Shown: piece by piece, positions 49,472 through 58,643 of the stretch
Position numbering within the stretch: position 1 is the stretch's first letter
How the letters are laid out: each line of letters begins with the position of its first letter
Program-made: the position numbers and the translations under genes
The notes under the pieces: model-generated
What the model saw: the letters and a program-made list of their open reading frames with translations, nothing else
Databases searched by the model: none
Told to the model about the DNA's origin: nothing
Source: Litorilituus lipolyticus
GTDB taxonomy: Bacteria > Pseudomonadota > Gammaproteobacteria > Enterobacterales > Alteromonadaceae
Length of the DNA stretch: 64,000 bases
Assembly (NCBI RefSeq): GCF_006439335.1
Contig: NZ_SAWY01000020.1
Coordinates: 237,865 to 301,864, forward strand
Reading direction: 5' to 3'

Positions 49472-50767
49472 CTAAAAAGATATCGGTAAGGATACTTTCG
49501 CTTCTAATCCACCCGTTGTTTTATTTGATAAAGTAACTTTGCCACCATGGGTATCAACAATACGCTTAATAATAGCTAAACCTAAACCACTACCTTCTGT
49601 ACCACGCGCTGTATCACCTTGAGTAAAAGGCTGAAAAAGCCTGTCGATATCTTCATCTGGGATTCCATCACCATGATCACTCACTGTAAAAAAGACTGTT
49701 TTTGATGCTTTATCAACACCAGTAAACACTTCAATTTTATCTGATGTATAGCGAATTGCATTCTGCACCAAGTTAGCAAGTACTCGCTTCATCGCAACAT
49801 GTCTGATAGGGATTTTAGGGCATTCTTCAGGATGAAAAGTAATTTCTCTATCTGGAGGTGTTTCAATTTGCAACGCTTCTTGAACCAGCACATTTAAATC
49901 ACCTACCTCGGCTTTATCTTTACTGTCGTGTCGAATATAGTCGATGAATTGATCGATAATATTATTCATATCATCAATATCGGTTTCTATGCCTTCTTTT
50001 AAAAAGGCATCTTGTTCATTCATCATTTCACTTGCTAGGCGAATACGTGTTAACGGTGTTCGTAAATCATGAGAAATACCTGCCATCAATAAATTACGAT
50101 CATCTTCAAGCTGCTTTATGCCTTTAGACATATGATTAAACGCTTGCGTTACTGCCATAATTTCAGATGTTCCGCCTTCCCTCAATGGCTCAGGAAAATC
50201 TCCTCGCCCAACATCTTCTGCAGCTCGCTGTAATGATTTTAGCGGGCGGTTTAACTGCCTTACAAAAACCCAACCACCAATAATACTCAATAAACCAATC
50301 ACTAACAGAAAGAACACTAACGGTGAAAAGTTACCTTTATCCATACCATCAACAGGAATTTGCACCCATAAATGCGGCGCTTGGGGTGGGCGAATCCAAA
50401 ATAAGTATTCATCGCCATGTGAGATCCTCACTTCAGCTGGACCTCCAAGTAACTCACTCATCTCTTCAGAAATCATGGGATAAAATGAAGCATCAGCTAA
50501 ACCTAAACGCAAGGCATCAAATTCTCGATACACACCTATACCTGTTTCATGATGAAAAGCTTTTGCCATTTTAGGGCTTAAATTCGCATCTTCAATATCA
50601 ATAAAAACCACACGAACTTGCTTAGCTAATAGCTGATTTAACTGCTGCTGATGCGGTTGCACAACATAAAGAGAGAAGGTTATATAAATAACCATTTGAT
50701 TAAGAAATAAAAGCAGGCCAATTAATAAAACGGTTTGACCAAATGCACTACGTGGTAATATTTTCAT
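49472..50767 (-). CDS. envZ: Osmosensor histidine kinase EnvZ
   Basis: Inner-membrane sensor kinase partner of OmpR. Two membrane helices (about residues 12-34 and 149-169) flank a periplasmic domain of about 115 residues; a HAMP linker ([20 protein letters not shown]) follows. The phospho-acceptor is His233 in [17 protein letters not shown], and the ATPase part has [22 protein letters not shown] and [14 protein letters not shown]. Length 431 is close to E. coli EnvZ (450). It follows ompR after a 113-base gap holding a hairpin, whereas the two overlap in E. coli. Confidence 0.94.
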   Translation of the reverse strand: MKILPRSAFGQTVLLIGLLLFLNQMVIYITFSLYVVQPHQQQLNQLLAKQVRVVFIDIEDANLSPKMAKAFHHETGIGVYREFDALRLGLADASFYPMISEEMSELLGGPAEVRISHGDEYLFWIRPPQAPHLWVQIPVDGMDKGNFSPLVFFLLVIGLLSIIGGWVFVRQLNRPLKSLQRAAEDVGRGDFPEPLREGGTSEIMAVTQAFNHMSKGIKQLEDDRNLLMAGISHDLRTPLTRIRLASEMMNEQDAFLKEGIETDIDDMNNIIDQFIDYIRHDSKDKAEVGDLNVLVQEALQIETPPDREITFHPEECPKIPIRHVAMKRVLANLVQNAIRYTSDKIEVFTGVDKASKTVFFTVSDHGDGIPDEDIDRLFQPFTQGDTARGTEGSGLGLAIIKRIVDTHGGKVTLSNKTTGGLEAKVSLPISF

Positions 50768-50831
50768 GAAAAGATTCTAAGACTTATATTTGATTGGGCT
50801 AAGTCTACCTTCAAGGAAGAGGCCAGCCATA

Positions 50832-50862
50832 ACGCGATATATTGACCAAGCAATAATCGCGT
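50832..50862. repeat. Hairpin in the ompR-envZ spacer
   Basis: ACGCGAT (50832-50838) and ATCGCGT (50856-50862) pair perfectly, and inner ATTG/CAAT can extend the stem across a small bulge. On the minus strand no T-run follows. Between ompR and envZ it could slow polymerase or set mRNA cleavage, lowering envZ relative to ompR. Confidence 0.5.
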
Positions 50863-50880
50863 CAAGCTAATTAAAACAAC

Positions 50881-51603
50881 TTAAACTGGTGCTCCATCAG
50901 GAACAAACACATAACCAAGACCCCACACCGTTTGTAAGTAACGAGGTTTTGCCGGATCATCTTCAAGCATTCTACGTAAGCGAGACACTTGCACATCAAT
51001 ACTTCGCTCTAAAGCTGAATAATCTCTACCTCGAGCTAAATTCATCAATTTATCACGTGATAAAGGCTCTCTCGGGTGCGTGACCAAGGCTTTTAATACT
51101 GCAAATTCACCACTGGTAAGTGGCATACTGACATCGTCTTTTTGCATTTCACGTGTTGCTAAGTTTAATTGGTAGTCACCAAACTCAATAATATTTTCTT
51201 CAAGTGAAGGGGCACCTGGCGCTTCTTGTACACGTCGACGTAATACCGCTTTAATGCGCGCTAATAGTTCTCGGGGGTTAAATGGCTTAGGCATATAATC
51301 ATCTGCGCCAAGCTCTAAACCGATAATACGATCAACTTCATCACCCTTCGCCGTTAACATCACAATAGGAATGTTATTTGAGCCCTGTCGTAAGCGACGA
51401 CAAATTGATAAGCCATCTTCGCCAGGTAACATCAAATCTAGTACTAACAAATGAAAATTTTCTCTTTCTAGCAAGCGATCCATTTGCTCAGAACTCGCAG
51501 CACTACGCACGGTAAAGCCTTGTTCAACAAGGTAACGCTCTAATAACGAACGTAAGCGCATATCATCATCTACTACTAAAATTTTCTGCGTTTCATGTGT
51601 CAT
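50881..51603 (-). CDS. ompR: Osmotic response regulator OmpR
   Basis: Response regulator phosphorylated by EnvZ. The receiver has acidic residues DDD (12-14), the phospho-aspartate Asp56 in LLVLDLMLPGEDG, and MLTAKGDEVDRI and DDYMPKPFNPRELLARIKA; the C-terminal winged helix has LTSGEFAVLKALVTHPREPL and SLRRMLEDDP-like sequence (VSRLRRMLEDDPAKPRYLQT). Length 240 matches E. coli OmpR (239). First gene of the ompR-envZ pair. Confidence 0.96.
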   Translation of the reverse strand: MTHETQKILVVDDDMRLRSLLERYLVEQGFTVRSAASSEQMDRLLERENFHLLVLDLMLPGEDGLSICRRLRQGSNNIPIVMLTAKGDEVDRIIGLELGADDYMPKPFNPRELLARIKAVLRRRVQEAPGAPSLEENIIEFGDYQLNLATREMQKDDVSMPLTSGEFAVLKALVTHPREPLSRDKLMNLARGRDYSALERSIDVQVSRLRRMLEDDPAKPRYLQTVWGLGYVFVPDGAPV

Positions 51604-51754
51604 ATCTTTCTCTCAATACCAAATTTTTTTATTCTATCGTTAATGCTACTATAAGTGATCCCTACTAATAATCAAAAGTTGTAACAGTAAAACCAAGCCG
51701 CCTTTTGTTACAATTTATGAATGTTCTATTTCGTAGGCATTAGACCTTAACTGT

Positions 51755-52246
51755 TTATTTTAAATAGTGAATCGATTGTTCCGTTACACACTGAGTAAAA
51801 CTACGTTTGCGTTCATCTCGAGAAAGCGAGCTAATGGCTTGCTTAACTAATTTCATTTTTTGTTGGCGCTCTTCTAAAGGTAAGTGTGCCAGCTGCTCAT
51901 GAAAACATCCAAGTAAACCAAAGTTGAGCGCTTCTTCTGACTGCATAGTATCGCCATTTAGGCAGGCTGTTAATTTTTCAGCTAACAAGTCACGGTCCAT
52001 GGCAACAAGCTCTGCTATTTCATAATTTTTCGGATCTGATTTGCGCGCTTTATTACAACTAAAAAACATATCTGCAACCGCAACAACCGGGATCAACTCT
52101 TCATGTTGTTTACTAAAACGCTGCTTTAACCACTTATTGTGCTCAGCGCTATTATTGGCATTTTCCATGCTGTATGCGGTAGACTGCAATGAACAAACCA
52201 ATAAGGTCATAAGCATAATGGCAATTAATTTTATCCCTAATTTCAT
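51755..52246 (-). CDS. Unrecognised periplasmic protein
   Basis: A 163-residue exported protein. The signal peptide MKLGIKLIAIMLMTLLVCSL is cut near TAYS. The mature part is helical and holds four cysteines (FFSCNKARK, LTACLNGD, LLGCFHEQ, TQCVTEQ) that could form two disulfides. It lies between ompR and the divergent thioredoxin-like gene; the pairing of a cysteine-rich periplasmic protein with a disulfide enzyme is suggestive but unproven. No family recognised. Confidence 0.7.
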   Translation of the reverse strand: MKLGIKLIAIMLMTLLVCSLQSTAYSMENANNSAEHNKWLKQRFSKQHEELIPVVAVADMFFSCNKARKSDPKNYEIAELVAMDRDLLAEKLTACLNGDTMQSEEALNFGLLGCFHEQLAHLPLEERQQKMKLVKQAISSLSRDERKRSFTQCVTEQSIHYLK

Positions 52247-52343
52247 ATAATTAAGCTCAAGTTGTTGAAAAATATTTGTATATGGCTATTGTGCGTTATC
52301 ATAGAAACTAAGTATAGATTTAATCTAACATTTTGGAGTGTTA

Positions 52344-52829
52344 ATGAAAAAGTTTGTGAAAATTTTTAATTTACCTTTACTAAGTCTTATTATCGCTATT
52401 TCATTTAATGCTAAAGCCAATACGCAAGATACTTTAAAAGCATTTGATGAAGTTATTCAACAACATCACGGCAAAGTGATTTACCTCGATTTTTGGGCTT
52501 CTTGGTGTACACCATGTCGCAAATCATTCCCTTGGATGAATGACATGAAAGCCAAGTATCAAGAACAAGGTCTAGTGGTACTTAGTGTAAACCTTGATGC
52601 CAATAAATCACTCGCAGAGAAATTTTTACTCGAGACGCCAGCCCAGTTTGATATTTTCTATGACTCAAAAGGTAAAGTGGCCAAGCAATTTAAGATTAAA
52701 GGCATGCCAAGTAGCTACTTAATTAACCGCGAAGGTCAGTTAGTTAGCGCTCACACAGGTTTTAATGGCAAGAAGAAAATTAAATATGAAAAAGAGATCC
52801 AACAACTATTAAACTTAACCACTGAATAA
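52344..52829 (+). CDS. Periplasmic TlpA-like thioredoxin
   Basis: Exported thiol-disulfide protein. Signal peptide to about FNAKA, then a thioredoxin fold with the active site FWASWCTPCRKSFPWM (cysteines 55 and 58) and the cis-proline loop IKGMPSSYLINREG. Length 161 fits the TlpA/ResA type. The Cys-Thr-Pro-Cys site suggests a reductase that supports protein or cytochrome maturation. The ATG at 52344 with GGAG five bases upstream is chosen over a GTG two codons earlier. Alone on plus, convergent with the GH9 gene. Confidence 0.88.
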   Translation: MKKFVKIFNLPLLSLIIAISFNAKANTQDTLKAFDEVIQQHHGKVIYLDFWASWCTPCRKSFPWMNDMKAKYQEQGLVVLSVNLDANKSLAEKFLLETPAQFDIFYDSKGKVAKQFKIKGMPSSYLINREGQLVSAHTGFNGKKKIKYEKEIQQLLNLTTE

Positions 52830-52849
52830 ACACAGCTAAATGTTAGTTA

Positions 52850-54187
52850 TTATTCCACTGCCATTTCAGTGATAGCCAGTAAAAACCATGTTGAATGGGG
52901 TAGCCACTGTTCAACCCAACGCCAGTTTTGCCAATCCTTTTCTGGACCGAATTCAATTCCCTGACCTGAAGAACTGGTTTTCGCCCCTGTTATACCATTA
53001 GAAATTCCCCCGTACACCATACTTAATCCGTCATAAGGCACAGGGTTGTTCACACCAAAGCCGTTAAGCATTGATAAATCATATGGGTTTCTGCCTAAGG
53101 TCCAATCCATTTGGTTTTGCGCAAACTCAGACAATGCAGAGTCAATACTAAAGTCAGTGTTAGTACTTATAGGGCTCATTCTGCCAGTTAGTATTGCCGC
53201 CATGGCTAATGATGATAATCGTGCGCTCTCTCCTTGCCACCAATATTCAGTTTCATTGGCGTGTGGAATGAAAAAGCCCGTTTGCTGTTTAGTTGACAAC
53301 TTGCCTTGTTCATACGTTTTGAAAGTTTGTCTTGCATAATTAAATGGGTTATTCACTTGGTTATTTAGGGTTAATTGATAGTCCAAATGTTTTTTCATCA
53401 CTTCTTGGCTTTGTTTTATTCTGTCTGCTTCGTTTTCAATCGCGATATATTGTGATAACGATAAAATAGGAAATCCCGCTTCAGCTGCGTGATAGAATGG
53501 GCGTAAATTTTTGCTGTTAATGTTATTACTAATAAACCAGCCTTCAGGCGTTAACCGTTGTGCTAAATTTTCTGCGCGAGAACGAGCAGCACTCAAGTAA
53601 TAATTTGATTTTGTTGCCTTATAAAGCTCAGTTGCCGCTAATAAAGCAGTATAATCATCTATAATATTTTCTTCGCCATCATCGGCATAGGCCTTATTAT
53701 TTTTGCCATTGTTATCTTGAAGATGTTTAAAGGCTTTTTCTGCATCGGCTAAATACACCGTAGCGCTATACTCGCCCTGCTTCCCTGTTGTTTTCGCTAA
53801 CATTGCCGCTCGGGCTAACGCCGCGATAGCACTACCTGCTCCTTGTCTAAATGCAGACTGATAGTCTTCACTATAAATGCCATCTGCGCCAACGTAAGCA
53901 GTTACTACACGTTCAGCATTATTAGTATTCCACTGATCAAAGACCGTCATATAAAAATAGCCTTGCTCATCAAGAATACGATGCAAGTAATCAGCCCCCC
54001 AAAACACTTCTTCAATCACTTGATTTTCAAGGATTAAATTTTTAAATTGTTGAGGCGCTCGTTGATAAGCATATGCCAATGCCCAAGCTACATGTGCTAA
54101 TTGTTGAGGGTTCATATAATTGGCATAGGAAAGATGTGATAAATATTTACCCGTATCGCCACCAGCGTCATTCCAGCCGCCACTCAC
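52850..54187 (-). CDS. GH9 catalytic part as an isolated open frame
   Basis: This is the downstream fragment of the split GH9 gene, reading from MSGGWNDAGGDTGKYLSHLS to the natural end. It holds nearly the whole catalytic domain, but it starts inside a conserved motif with no ribosome site, so it is unlikely to be translated alone. If produced it would be cytoplasmic, lacking the signal peptide. Confidence 0.6.
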   Translation of the reverse strand: MSGGWNDAGGDTGKYLSHLSYANYMNPQQLAHVAWALAYAYQRAPQQFKNLILENQVIEEVFWGADYLHRILDEQGYFYMTVFDQWNTNNAERVVTAYVGADGIYSEDYQSAFRQGAGSAIAALARAAMLAKTTGKQGEYSATVYLADAEKAFKHLQDNNGKNNKAYADDGEENIIDDYTALLAATELYKATKSNYYLSAARSRAENLAQRLTPEGWFISNNINSKNLRPFYHAAEAGFPILSLSQYIAIENEADRIKQSQEVMKKHLDYQLTLNNQVNNPFNYARQTFKTYEQGKLSTKQQTGFFIPHANETEYWWQGESARLSSLAMAAILTGRMSPISTNTDFSIDSALSEFAQNQMDWTLGRNPYDLSMLNGFGVNNPVPYDGLSMVYGGISNGITGAKTSSSGQGIEFGPEKDWQNWRWVEQWLPHSTWFLLAITEMAVE

Positions 54188-54260
54188 ATCAACATATCTA
54201 TCAGTATCAAAAATACGAATATGTTGATCTTCTTGCCAGTTATACTGCTCATCGTTACGA

Positions 54261-54728
54261 CTACCATTGAAGTAAGTAAGTAAGTAAAGCTTTAGCAGTT
54301 AGGTTAAATAGTGCCTGCTTCTCAACAGAAAACTTTGCACTAACTTGTTGGCTATGCTCATCGCTAACAACAATGACAAAGTCACCCGTCTTATCCATGG
54401 CTGAAAACTCAGCAGCGTAGTAATAAATAGGTTCTTCACTTTGATGAGCTTTTTGCCATTGCTCAATTTGACCTAACTCCAGCAAGTTTCCCTGATAAGT
54501 ATATGACCCTGAGTCATCATTATTTTGCTTTGATACCACTTGAAATGAGGCCTTTGCCAAGTCAATTTCATAGTTCGCACTGATAATGGCTTTTTTAGGC
54601 CCGGTCAGTTCTAAAGCGACTTGATTTACGTGGATATACAATGTTTTGCTATTTTCATGTTGAGTTGTCATAAAAGTTCCACACGCACTAAGCAACAGGA
54701 GCATTGCTGCGATGATACTCACTCGCAT
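54261..54728 (-). CDS. Ig-like N-terminal part of the split GH9 lipoprotein
   Basis: Upstream fragment of the split gene. From the ATG at 54728 (GAAGAG upstream) the signal peptide MRVSIIAAMLLLLSAC ends in a lipobox, then a beta-rich domain of about 130 residues (IHVNQVALELTGPKKAIISA, GDFVIVVSDEHSQQVSAKF) fits the cellulase N-terminal Ig-like domain, ending FNLTAKALLTY, the usual entry to GH9. As it stands it would make an Ig-domain lipoprotein with no enzyme. Confidence 0.7.
   Translation of the reverse strand: MRVSIIAAMLLLLSACGTFMTTQHENSKTLYIHVNQVALELTGPKKAIISANYEIDLAKASFQVVSKQNNDDSGSYTYQGNLLELGQIEQWQKAHQSEEPIYYYAAEFSAMDKTGDFVIVVSDEHSQQVSAKFSVEKQALFNLTAKALLTYLLQW
54272..54287. repeat. (GTAA)4 tetranucleotide repeat at the GH9 frameshift
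   Basis: Four perfect GTAA units on plus (TTAC on minus), flanked by partial units on both sides, lie exactly at the point where the GH9 frame breaks. Changing the copy number by one unit restores the frame (three copies). Four copies are few for a classical contingency locus. Confidence 0.85.
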
Positions 54729-54751
54729 TTTCACTCTTCGTATCATTTTTT

Positions 54752-55624
54752 CTAACTTGCAAAACATGCTTGTTGCTCCTGTGAGTCTAAATAAAGTTGA
54801 GCAGCGCCGAGTAATGCACTGTGATGCTGTTGGCTTTGTTCAATGATTAAATTTTTAATAACATTGGGGTATGGAAAGCTCTGCAAATGTAACCACAAAG
54901 AATCAATAAATAAATCGTAAGATTTCGCCACTGAACCACCAAGAATAATAATTTGCGGATCTATTATTAGCAATAAATGGCTAATTGCTGAGGCTAAATG
55001 TTGGCCAAATAATTCAAAAGCAACTTTTGCTTTATTATCTCCTTCATTGGCTTTTTTAGCTAATTCGGCTCCGCACTCACCAAAATTCTCAATGAAAAAC
55101 TGTCCTGAGCAATAACTATCAAAGGTGGCGTTAAGGTATTGCACGCCGCCTAATTCACCCGCACAACAATTTGTCCCTGTATACAGCTGGTCTTTTATAA
55201 CAAAACCAGCACCCAGCCCTGTGCCTAAACACAAACCAACGACATTTTGAAAGCCCTGCTCACTATGCGCACTATGCTCACCTTTAGTGAAGCAATTCAC
55301 ATCATTATTCACATAAACTGGTAGTTGGGTCAGTTGCTCAAGCTCTTTTTTCAGCGCAACTTTTTGCCAAGCTTTTATATTAATGGCGTTATAGACAATG
55401 CCATGCTCAACATCAACAATGCTGGGGACACCTATTGCGATAGCAACTGTATCTTGCGCTTTTACGTCGTTTATCTCTTGTAAGATAAATTGTATTGACT
55501 CTGAAACAGAGAGTTGTGCATCAAATGGTTTAATGCATTGATATGCTATTTTCCCTGAGCGATATAAGCCAACATTGATTTTGGTACCGCCTAAATCGAT
55601 AACTACTATTGAAGATTGCTTCAT
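54752..55624 (-). CDS. ROK family sugar kinase
   Basis: Probable kinase for N-acetylglucosamine or a related sugar. The phosphate loop is VIDLGGTKINVG near residue 10; GVPSIVDVEHGIVYNAINIK and NNDVNCFTKGEHS follow, with the catalytic base in the latter; GLCLGTGLGAGFV and IIILGGSVA are present. The usual ROK zinc motif (CGCGxxGC) is not seen; CCAGELGG and DSYCSGQFF stand in its place. The ATG at 55624 is preferred over one three codons earlier. It lies upstream of the split GH9 gene. A glucosamine kinase is an alternative given the GH9 neighbour. Confidence 0.87.
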   Translation of the reverse strand: MKQSSIVVIDLGGTKINVGLYRSGKIAYQCIKPFDAQLSVSESIQFILQEINDVKAQDTVAIAIGVPSIVDVEHGIVYNAINIKAWQKVALKKELEQLTQLPVYVNNDVNCFTKGEHSAHSEQGFQNVVGLCLGTGLGAGFVIKDQLYTGTNCCAGELGGVQYLNATFDSYCSGQFFIENFGECGAELAKKANEGDNKAKVAFELFGQHLASAISHLLLIIDPQIIILGGSVAKSYDLFIDSLWLHLQSFPYPNVIKNLIIEQSQQHHSALLGAAQLYLDSQEQQACFAS

Positions 55625-55691
55625 ATAAACCATGCAATAAAATCATTGAAATCTGAAGCTAGTGTGCATAATAACCAAGTACATTTTAGAT

Positions 55692-55722
55692 ACTAACCTA
55701 ACCAATAGTAATACTTTTCTAA
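55692..55722. promoter_or_regulatory. Possible AraC-type operator upstream of the ROK gene
   Basis: ACTTTTCTAA at 55713-55722 matches nine of ten bases of the repeat ACTTTTCTAT found beside the AraC gene. Exactly 21 bases earlier, ACTAACCTAA (55692-55701) matches six of ten. The same 21-base spacing makes this a candidate second site for the regulator, about 70-100 bases upstream of the ROK start. Confidence 0.35.
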
Positions 55723-55780
55723 CAAGGGTTATTGCGAAAGAAAAAACCAAAATAACTCCATACATTTCAATGAACTAAAA

Positions 55781-55811
55781 AAGCCGAATTAATAGAAAAT
55801 CAATTCGGCTT
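55781..55811 (-). terminator. Terminator after the GH20 gene
   Basis: AAGCCGAATT and AATTCGGCTT form a perfect 10-bp stem with an 11-base loop, 32 bases past the GH20 stop, and run into TTTTTT on minus. It separates the MFS-GH20 transcript from the ROK-GH9 one. Confidence 0.85.
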
Positions 55812-55842
55812 ATGGTTTTCAATAAAGTTTTGGTGTTTTCCT

Positions 55843-58635
55843 TTACGGTAATGTCATCGCACGCCCTGCACGTTGTTTATCAGCAGTTTTTGCCCGTACA
55901 GCCAAAGGTTTATTGCGTGGTAGTTTTTCTTCAATCGCGTGCCAATTTCCCGCATTATCTTTATATTCAATTGGTAAACCTTGCAGAGCAATATTGGTTT
56001 TCAACTTGCCCTCTTGCCATTTAGCTCCTGGGGTCGGTACGCGGTAAAACACGCCTGCTTTATCTAACTTAGCCAGTTCCTTTTGACCTATTGCTCGTGA
56101 AAAAGCTAACCACTGTTGATCTCGTGCTTGTTTTAAATCATTTGAAAACTGGTTAGTTTGACGATCATATATTTTGCCTGAGTAATCATAAGGCACCGAC
56201 CAATGGGCCTTGTGCCAAGCTCTTTCAGCAAGGGCAAGTAAACGAGGAAATACCATATATTCAGCCTGCTGTTGGCTTCGCACCGTTTCACTCCACAGCT
56301 GCCCTTGAATGCCTGATACCTGATAATTTTTTGGTAATGGTTGATGAACGACCTGCCCATTTTCATTGAGCTGCTTGGTGTCATCACTGCTAAAAGCTTG
56401 CCCCAAAGTATCCACTCTAAATTCAGCATGAATAGGTAAGTTATCAGGCATAAAATTAAACAAGCTTCGTGTAGTCACCCGTCTTGATGCCCAATGATAG
56501 CCTCTTTCTTTCGGATCTATTTGGTAGGGGAAATCAAAATAAAGTACATCAGGCGTTGATAAAATAATATTCCAATTTCTGTGAGCTTGCTCACTAACTT
56601 GTTGATGAGCACCCCAAGGTAAGGCATCCCAAATATAGGAATATACCTCAGTTGGCATATTCTCAACCTTGGTCTCTTTTAAGCCATCATTCCAACCACC
56701 CACGGCTATGCCTCTGCTTTGCACCATATGAGATACACGTTCAATAAAGTGAGCGCCTAAATGTTTAAAATCATCGACATTATTCTCTTTATTCTCGACT
56801 AAAGCCTGACAAACTGGCGAATCGACCCAAGCACCAGCCGTTTCATCTGCGCCAATATGATAAACCTCTAGTGGTTGGCCCGCACTGTGATGTATTTTTT
56901 GCAAATCATCTAACACCCGATCAACAAAAGCATAAGTTGACTCCATACAAATATTTAACGTGTTATCGTTATAATTTTGAATTGAGCTATATTGAGTTTT
57001 ATCATCAAAATCCGTTAATAAATAACGTTTGGCTTCTTGCTCGTTTTCTTGGCTCATATAATAATGATATCGCGCTTCCATTGCCTTTATTGCCGCGCGA
57101 GAATGACCTGGCATATCTAAAGAAGGGATCACTTGAATATGATGTGCCTTAGCCAATTTGATTATTTCAATATAATCTTCAACGCCATAATAACCATCAC
57201 GCTCTTTTGCATCGGCACCCCCCAATTGCGGCTGCAAGCAATGCTTATCATCTAAAGACATACAACGCCTGCTCGAAATCTGCGTCAATTCAGGAAGACT
57301 AGGTAGTTCCAATCGCCAGCCTTCATCTTCTGCTAAATGCAAATGAAGTTTATTTAACTTATAAGCAGCCATTTGTTTAATTAATGAAAAAATGAACTCT
57401 TTGCTATGAAAGTTTCTTGCTACATCGACATGCTGACCACGGTATTGGTAATGAGGTTGATCTTCAATCTCCATCAAAGGCACAGTGTTAGATTCTAAAC
57501 GCAATAAGCTTGATAAACTTTGTAATGCATAAAACGCACCTGTTGGCTCTTGGCTTACTATTTCAATGCTACTTTGGGTAATTGACAATTGATAATGACC
57601 TTGTTGCCAATCATCTGCTTTTTGAGCATTAATTTTAATAGATACTTCAACACCTTGCTTGTTCTCATTGGTCTTTATACCGAGAAAATTCAAACGTGAT
57701 ATAGCTGCCTCGATATCAGAAAACTGAATTGCTCCCTCAAGGGAAAAATGCAGCCCCGCACTTAAATCTAACTCAGCCGCAGGCTGAGAAATATGCACTG
57801 ATTTTGGTGTTGGTATAATGGCATATTTAACGTCTTGAGCTGTTGCTTGCTTTTCTTGCGTAGCTTTCTCGCCCGCATGGGCCAAATTTGGTTCATTGTC
57901 ATACAGCCAATTTACAGACGCATACTGATTAATATCCTTCGGTGACGACTTAATTTGTTTAACCGTATCAGTAAAAGGCACCACATAGGGCTGAATTTCT
58001 AATCCGGTTTCTTCATCAATGACTGCTTTAGTACTAGCAATTACTGCAGGCTTTAGAGGTAATGCACTTAACCAATAATTTGGCATTAACTCTTTTTCAG
58101 AAATTAACGTACTCTTTACCCATAACTTAATGCGATATTTTTTACCCGCTTTAAAACCTTTAAAACTTACCTTTGGCGTGACTTGATGAATGTCGCCATT
58201 TAAATGTACGAGGCTAAACTCATCACTTTCACTGGCATAAACAGGATAAACTTGCGAGTAATTTAACTGCCACGACTGTTGCGCTACTGTGAGTAATGCA
58301 TCTGAGTCACTTGATAGTAAAATTTCAGCGCCATAGCAGTATTCAACGTCTTTACCTTTTAACGGCGGGCAGTTTGTTTCAATATTACTTAAAAATTTAT
58401 ATTTTACTTGTAAGTTCTGAGCTAACTTGTCCAACTGTTGTTGACTTAGTGTTGACTGCTCAACAGCTTCAGCACTGCCTTCATAAGTCTTATTAGCTTT
58501 TATATCTGAAGGTTCACTACAACTCGCTAAAAGCGTACAAACCAGTATAGAGCTGAGCTTTATTTGCTTTTTTAATTCCGCAAATAGAGTTAACCAATGA
58601 ACTGTTTTTTTCACATACAACACCTGATTTTCCAT
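55843..58635 (-). CDS. GH20 beta-N-acetylhexosaminidase lipoprotein
   Basis: Removes terminal beta-linked GlcNAc/GalNAc from chitooligosaccharides or glycans. The N-terminus has a lipobox LLASC with cysteine 39. Domains in order: carbohydrate-binding N-terminal domain (about 75-215), GH20b domain (about 270-395), and the TIM barrel from about 398 with QHVDVARNFHSKEF and LHLHLAEDEGW. The catalytic pair is Asp597-Glu598 in HIGADETAGAW. A C-terminal Ig-like domain ends the 930 residues, a typical chitobiase length. It starts nine bases past the MFS permease stop, so they share a transcript. Confidence 0.94.
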   Translation of the reverse strand: MENQVLYVKKTVHWLTLFAELKKQIKLSSILVCTLLASCSEPSDIKANKTYEGSAEAVEQSTLSQQQLDKLAQNLQVKYKFLSNIETNCPPLKGKDVEYCYGAEILLSSDSDALLTVAQQSWQLNYSQVYPVYASESDEFSLVHLNGDIHQVTPKVSFKGFKAGKKYRIKLWVKSTLISEKELMPNYWLSALPLKPAVIASTKAVIDEETGLEIQPYVVPFTDTVKQIKSSPKDINQYASVNWLYDNEPNLAHAGEKATQEKQATAQDVKYAIIPTPKSVHISQPAAELDLSAGLHFSLEGAIQFSDIEAAISRLNFLGIKTNENKQGVEVSIKINAQKADDWQQGHYQLSITQSSIEIVSQEPTGAFYALQSLSSLLRLESNTVPLMEIEDQPHYQYRGQHVDVARNFHSKEFIFSLIKQMAAYKLNKLHLHLAEDEGWRLELPSLPELTQISSRRCMSLDDKHCLQPQLGGADAKERDGYYGVEDYIEIIKLAKAHHIQVIPSLDMPGHSRAAIKAMEARYHYYMSQENEQEAKRYLLTDFDDKTQYSSIQNYNDNTLNICMESTYAFVDRVLDDLQKIHHSAGQPLEVYHIGADETAGAWVDSPVCQALVENKENNVDDFKHLGAHFIERVSHMVQSRGIAVGGWNDGLKETKVENMPTEVYSYIWDALPWGAHQQVSEQAHRNWNIILSTPDVLYFDFPYQIDPKERGYHWASRRVTTRSLFNFMPDNLPIHAEFRVDTLGQAFSSDDTKQLNENGQVVHQPLPKNYQVSGIQGQLWSETVRSQQQAEYMVFPRLLALAERAWHKAHWSVPYDYSGKIYDRQTNQFSNDLKQARDQQWLAFSRAIGQKELAKLDKAGVFYRVPTPGAKWQEGKLKTNIALQGLPIEYKDNAGNWHAIEEKLPRNKPLAVRAKTADKQRAGRAMTLP

Positions 58636-58643
58636 GCTTATTT

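Larger units (their letters stand above)
52850..54728 (-). pseudogene. GH9 glycoside hydrolase lipoprotein, interrupted by a 4-base frameshift
   Basis: Read whole, this is a lipoprotein with an N-terminal Ig-like (cellulase N) domain and a GH9 catalytic domain. The first part ends early at TAG 54261-54263 as LLTYLLQW; the other frame carries LLTYFNGSRND straight into YVDVSGGWNDAGGD. The shift lies in four TTAC units (minus strand); three units restore one frame of about 620 codons. GH9 residues are kept: the two aspartates of NDAGGD, LGRNPYDLSMLNGFG, and a glutamate in AITEMAVE at the end. Vibrio GH9 relatives in chitin loci are exo-glucosaminidases, a likely role here. Downstream of the ROK kinase gene, which it overlaps or nearly abuts. 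Confidence 0.85.

Noticed and set aside
56871..57152. Open frame opposite the GH20 gene, one of many such frames in the window
   Set aside because: Lies entirely inside a well-supported gene on the other strand and shows no domain or ribosome site; similar shadows under gspD, gspE, gspJ and metL were also dropped.
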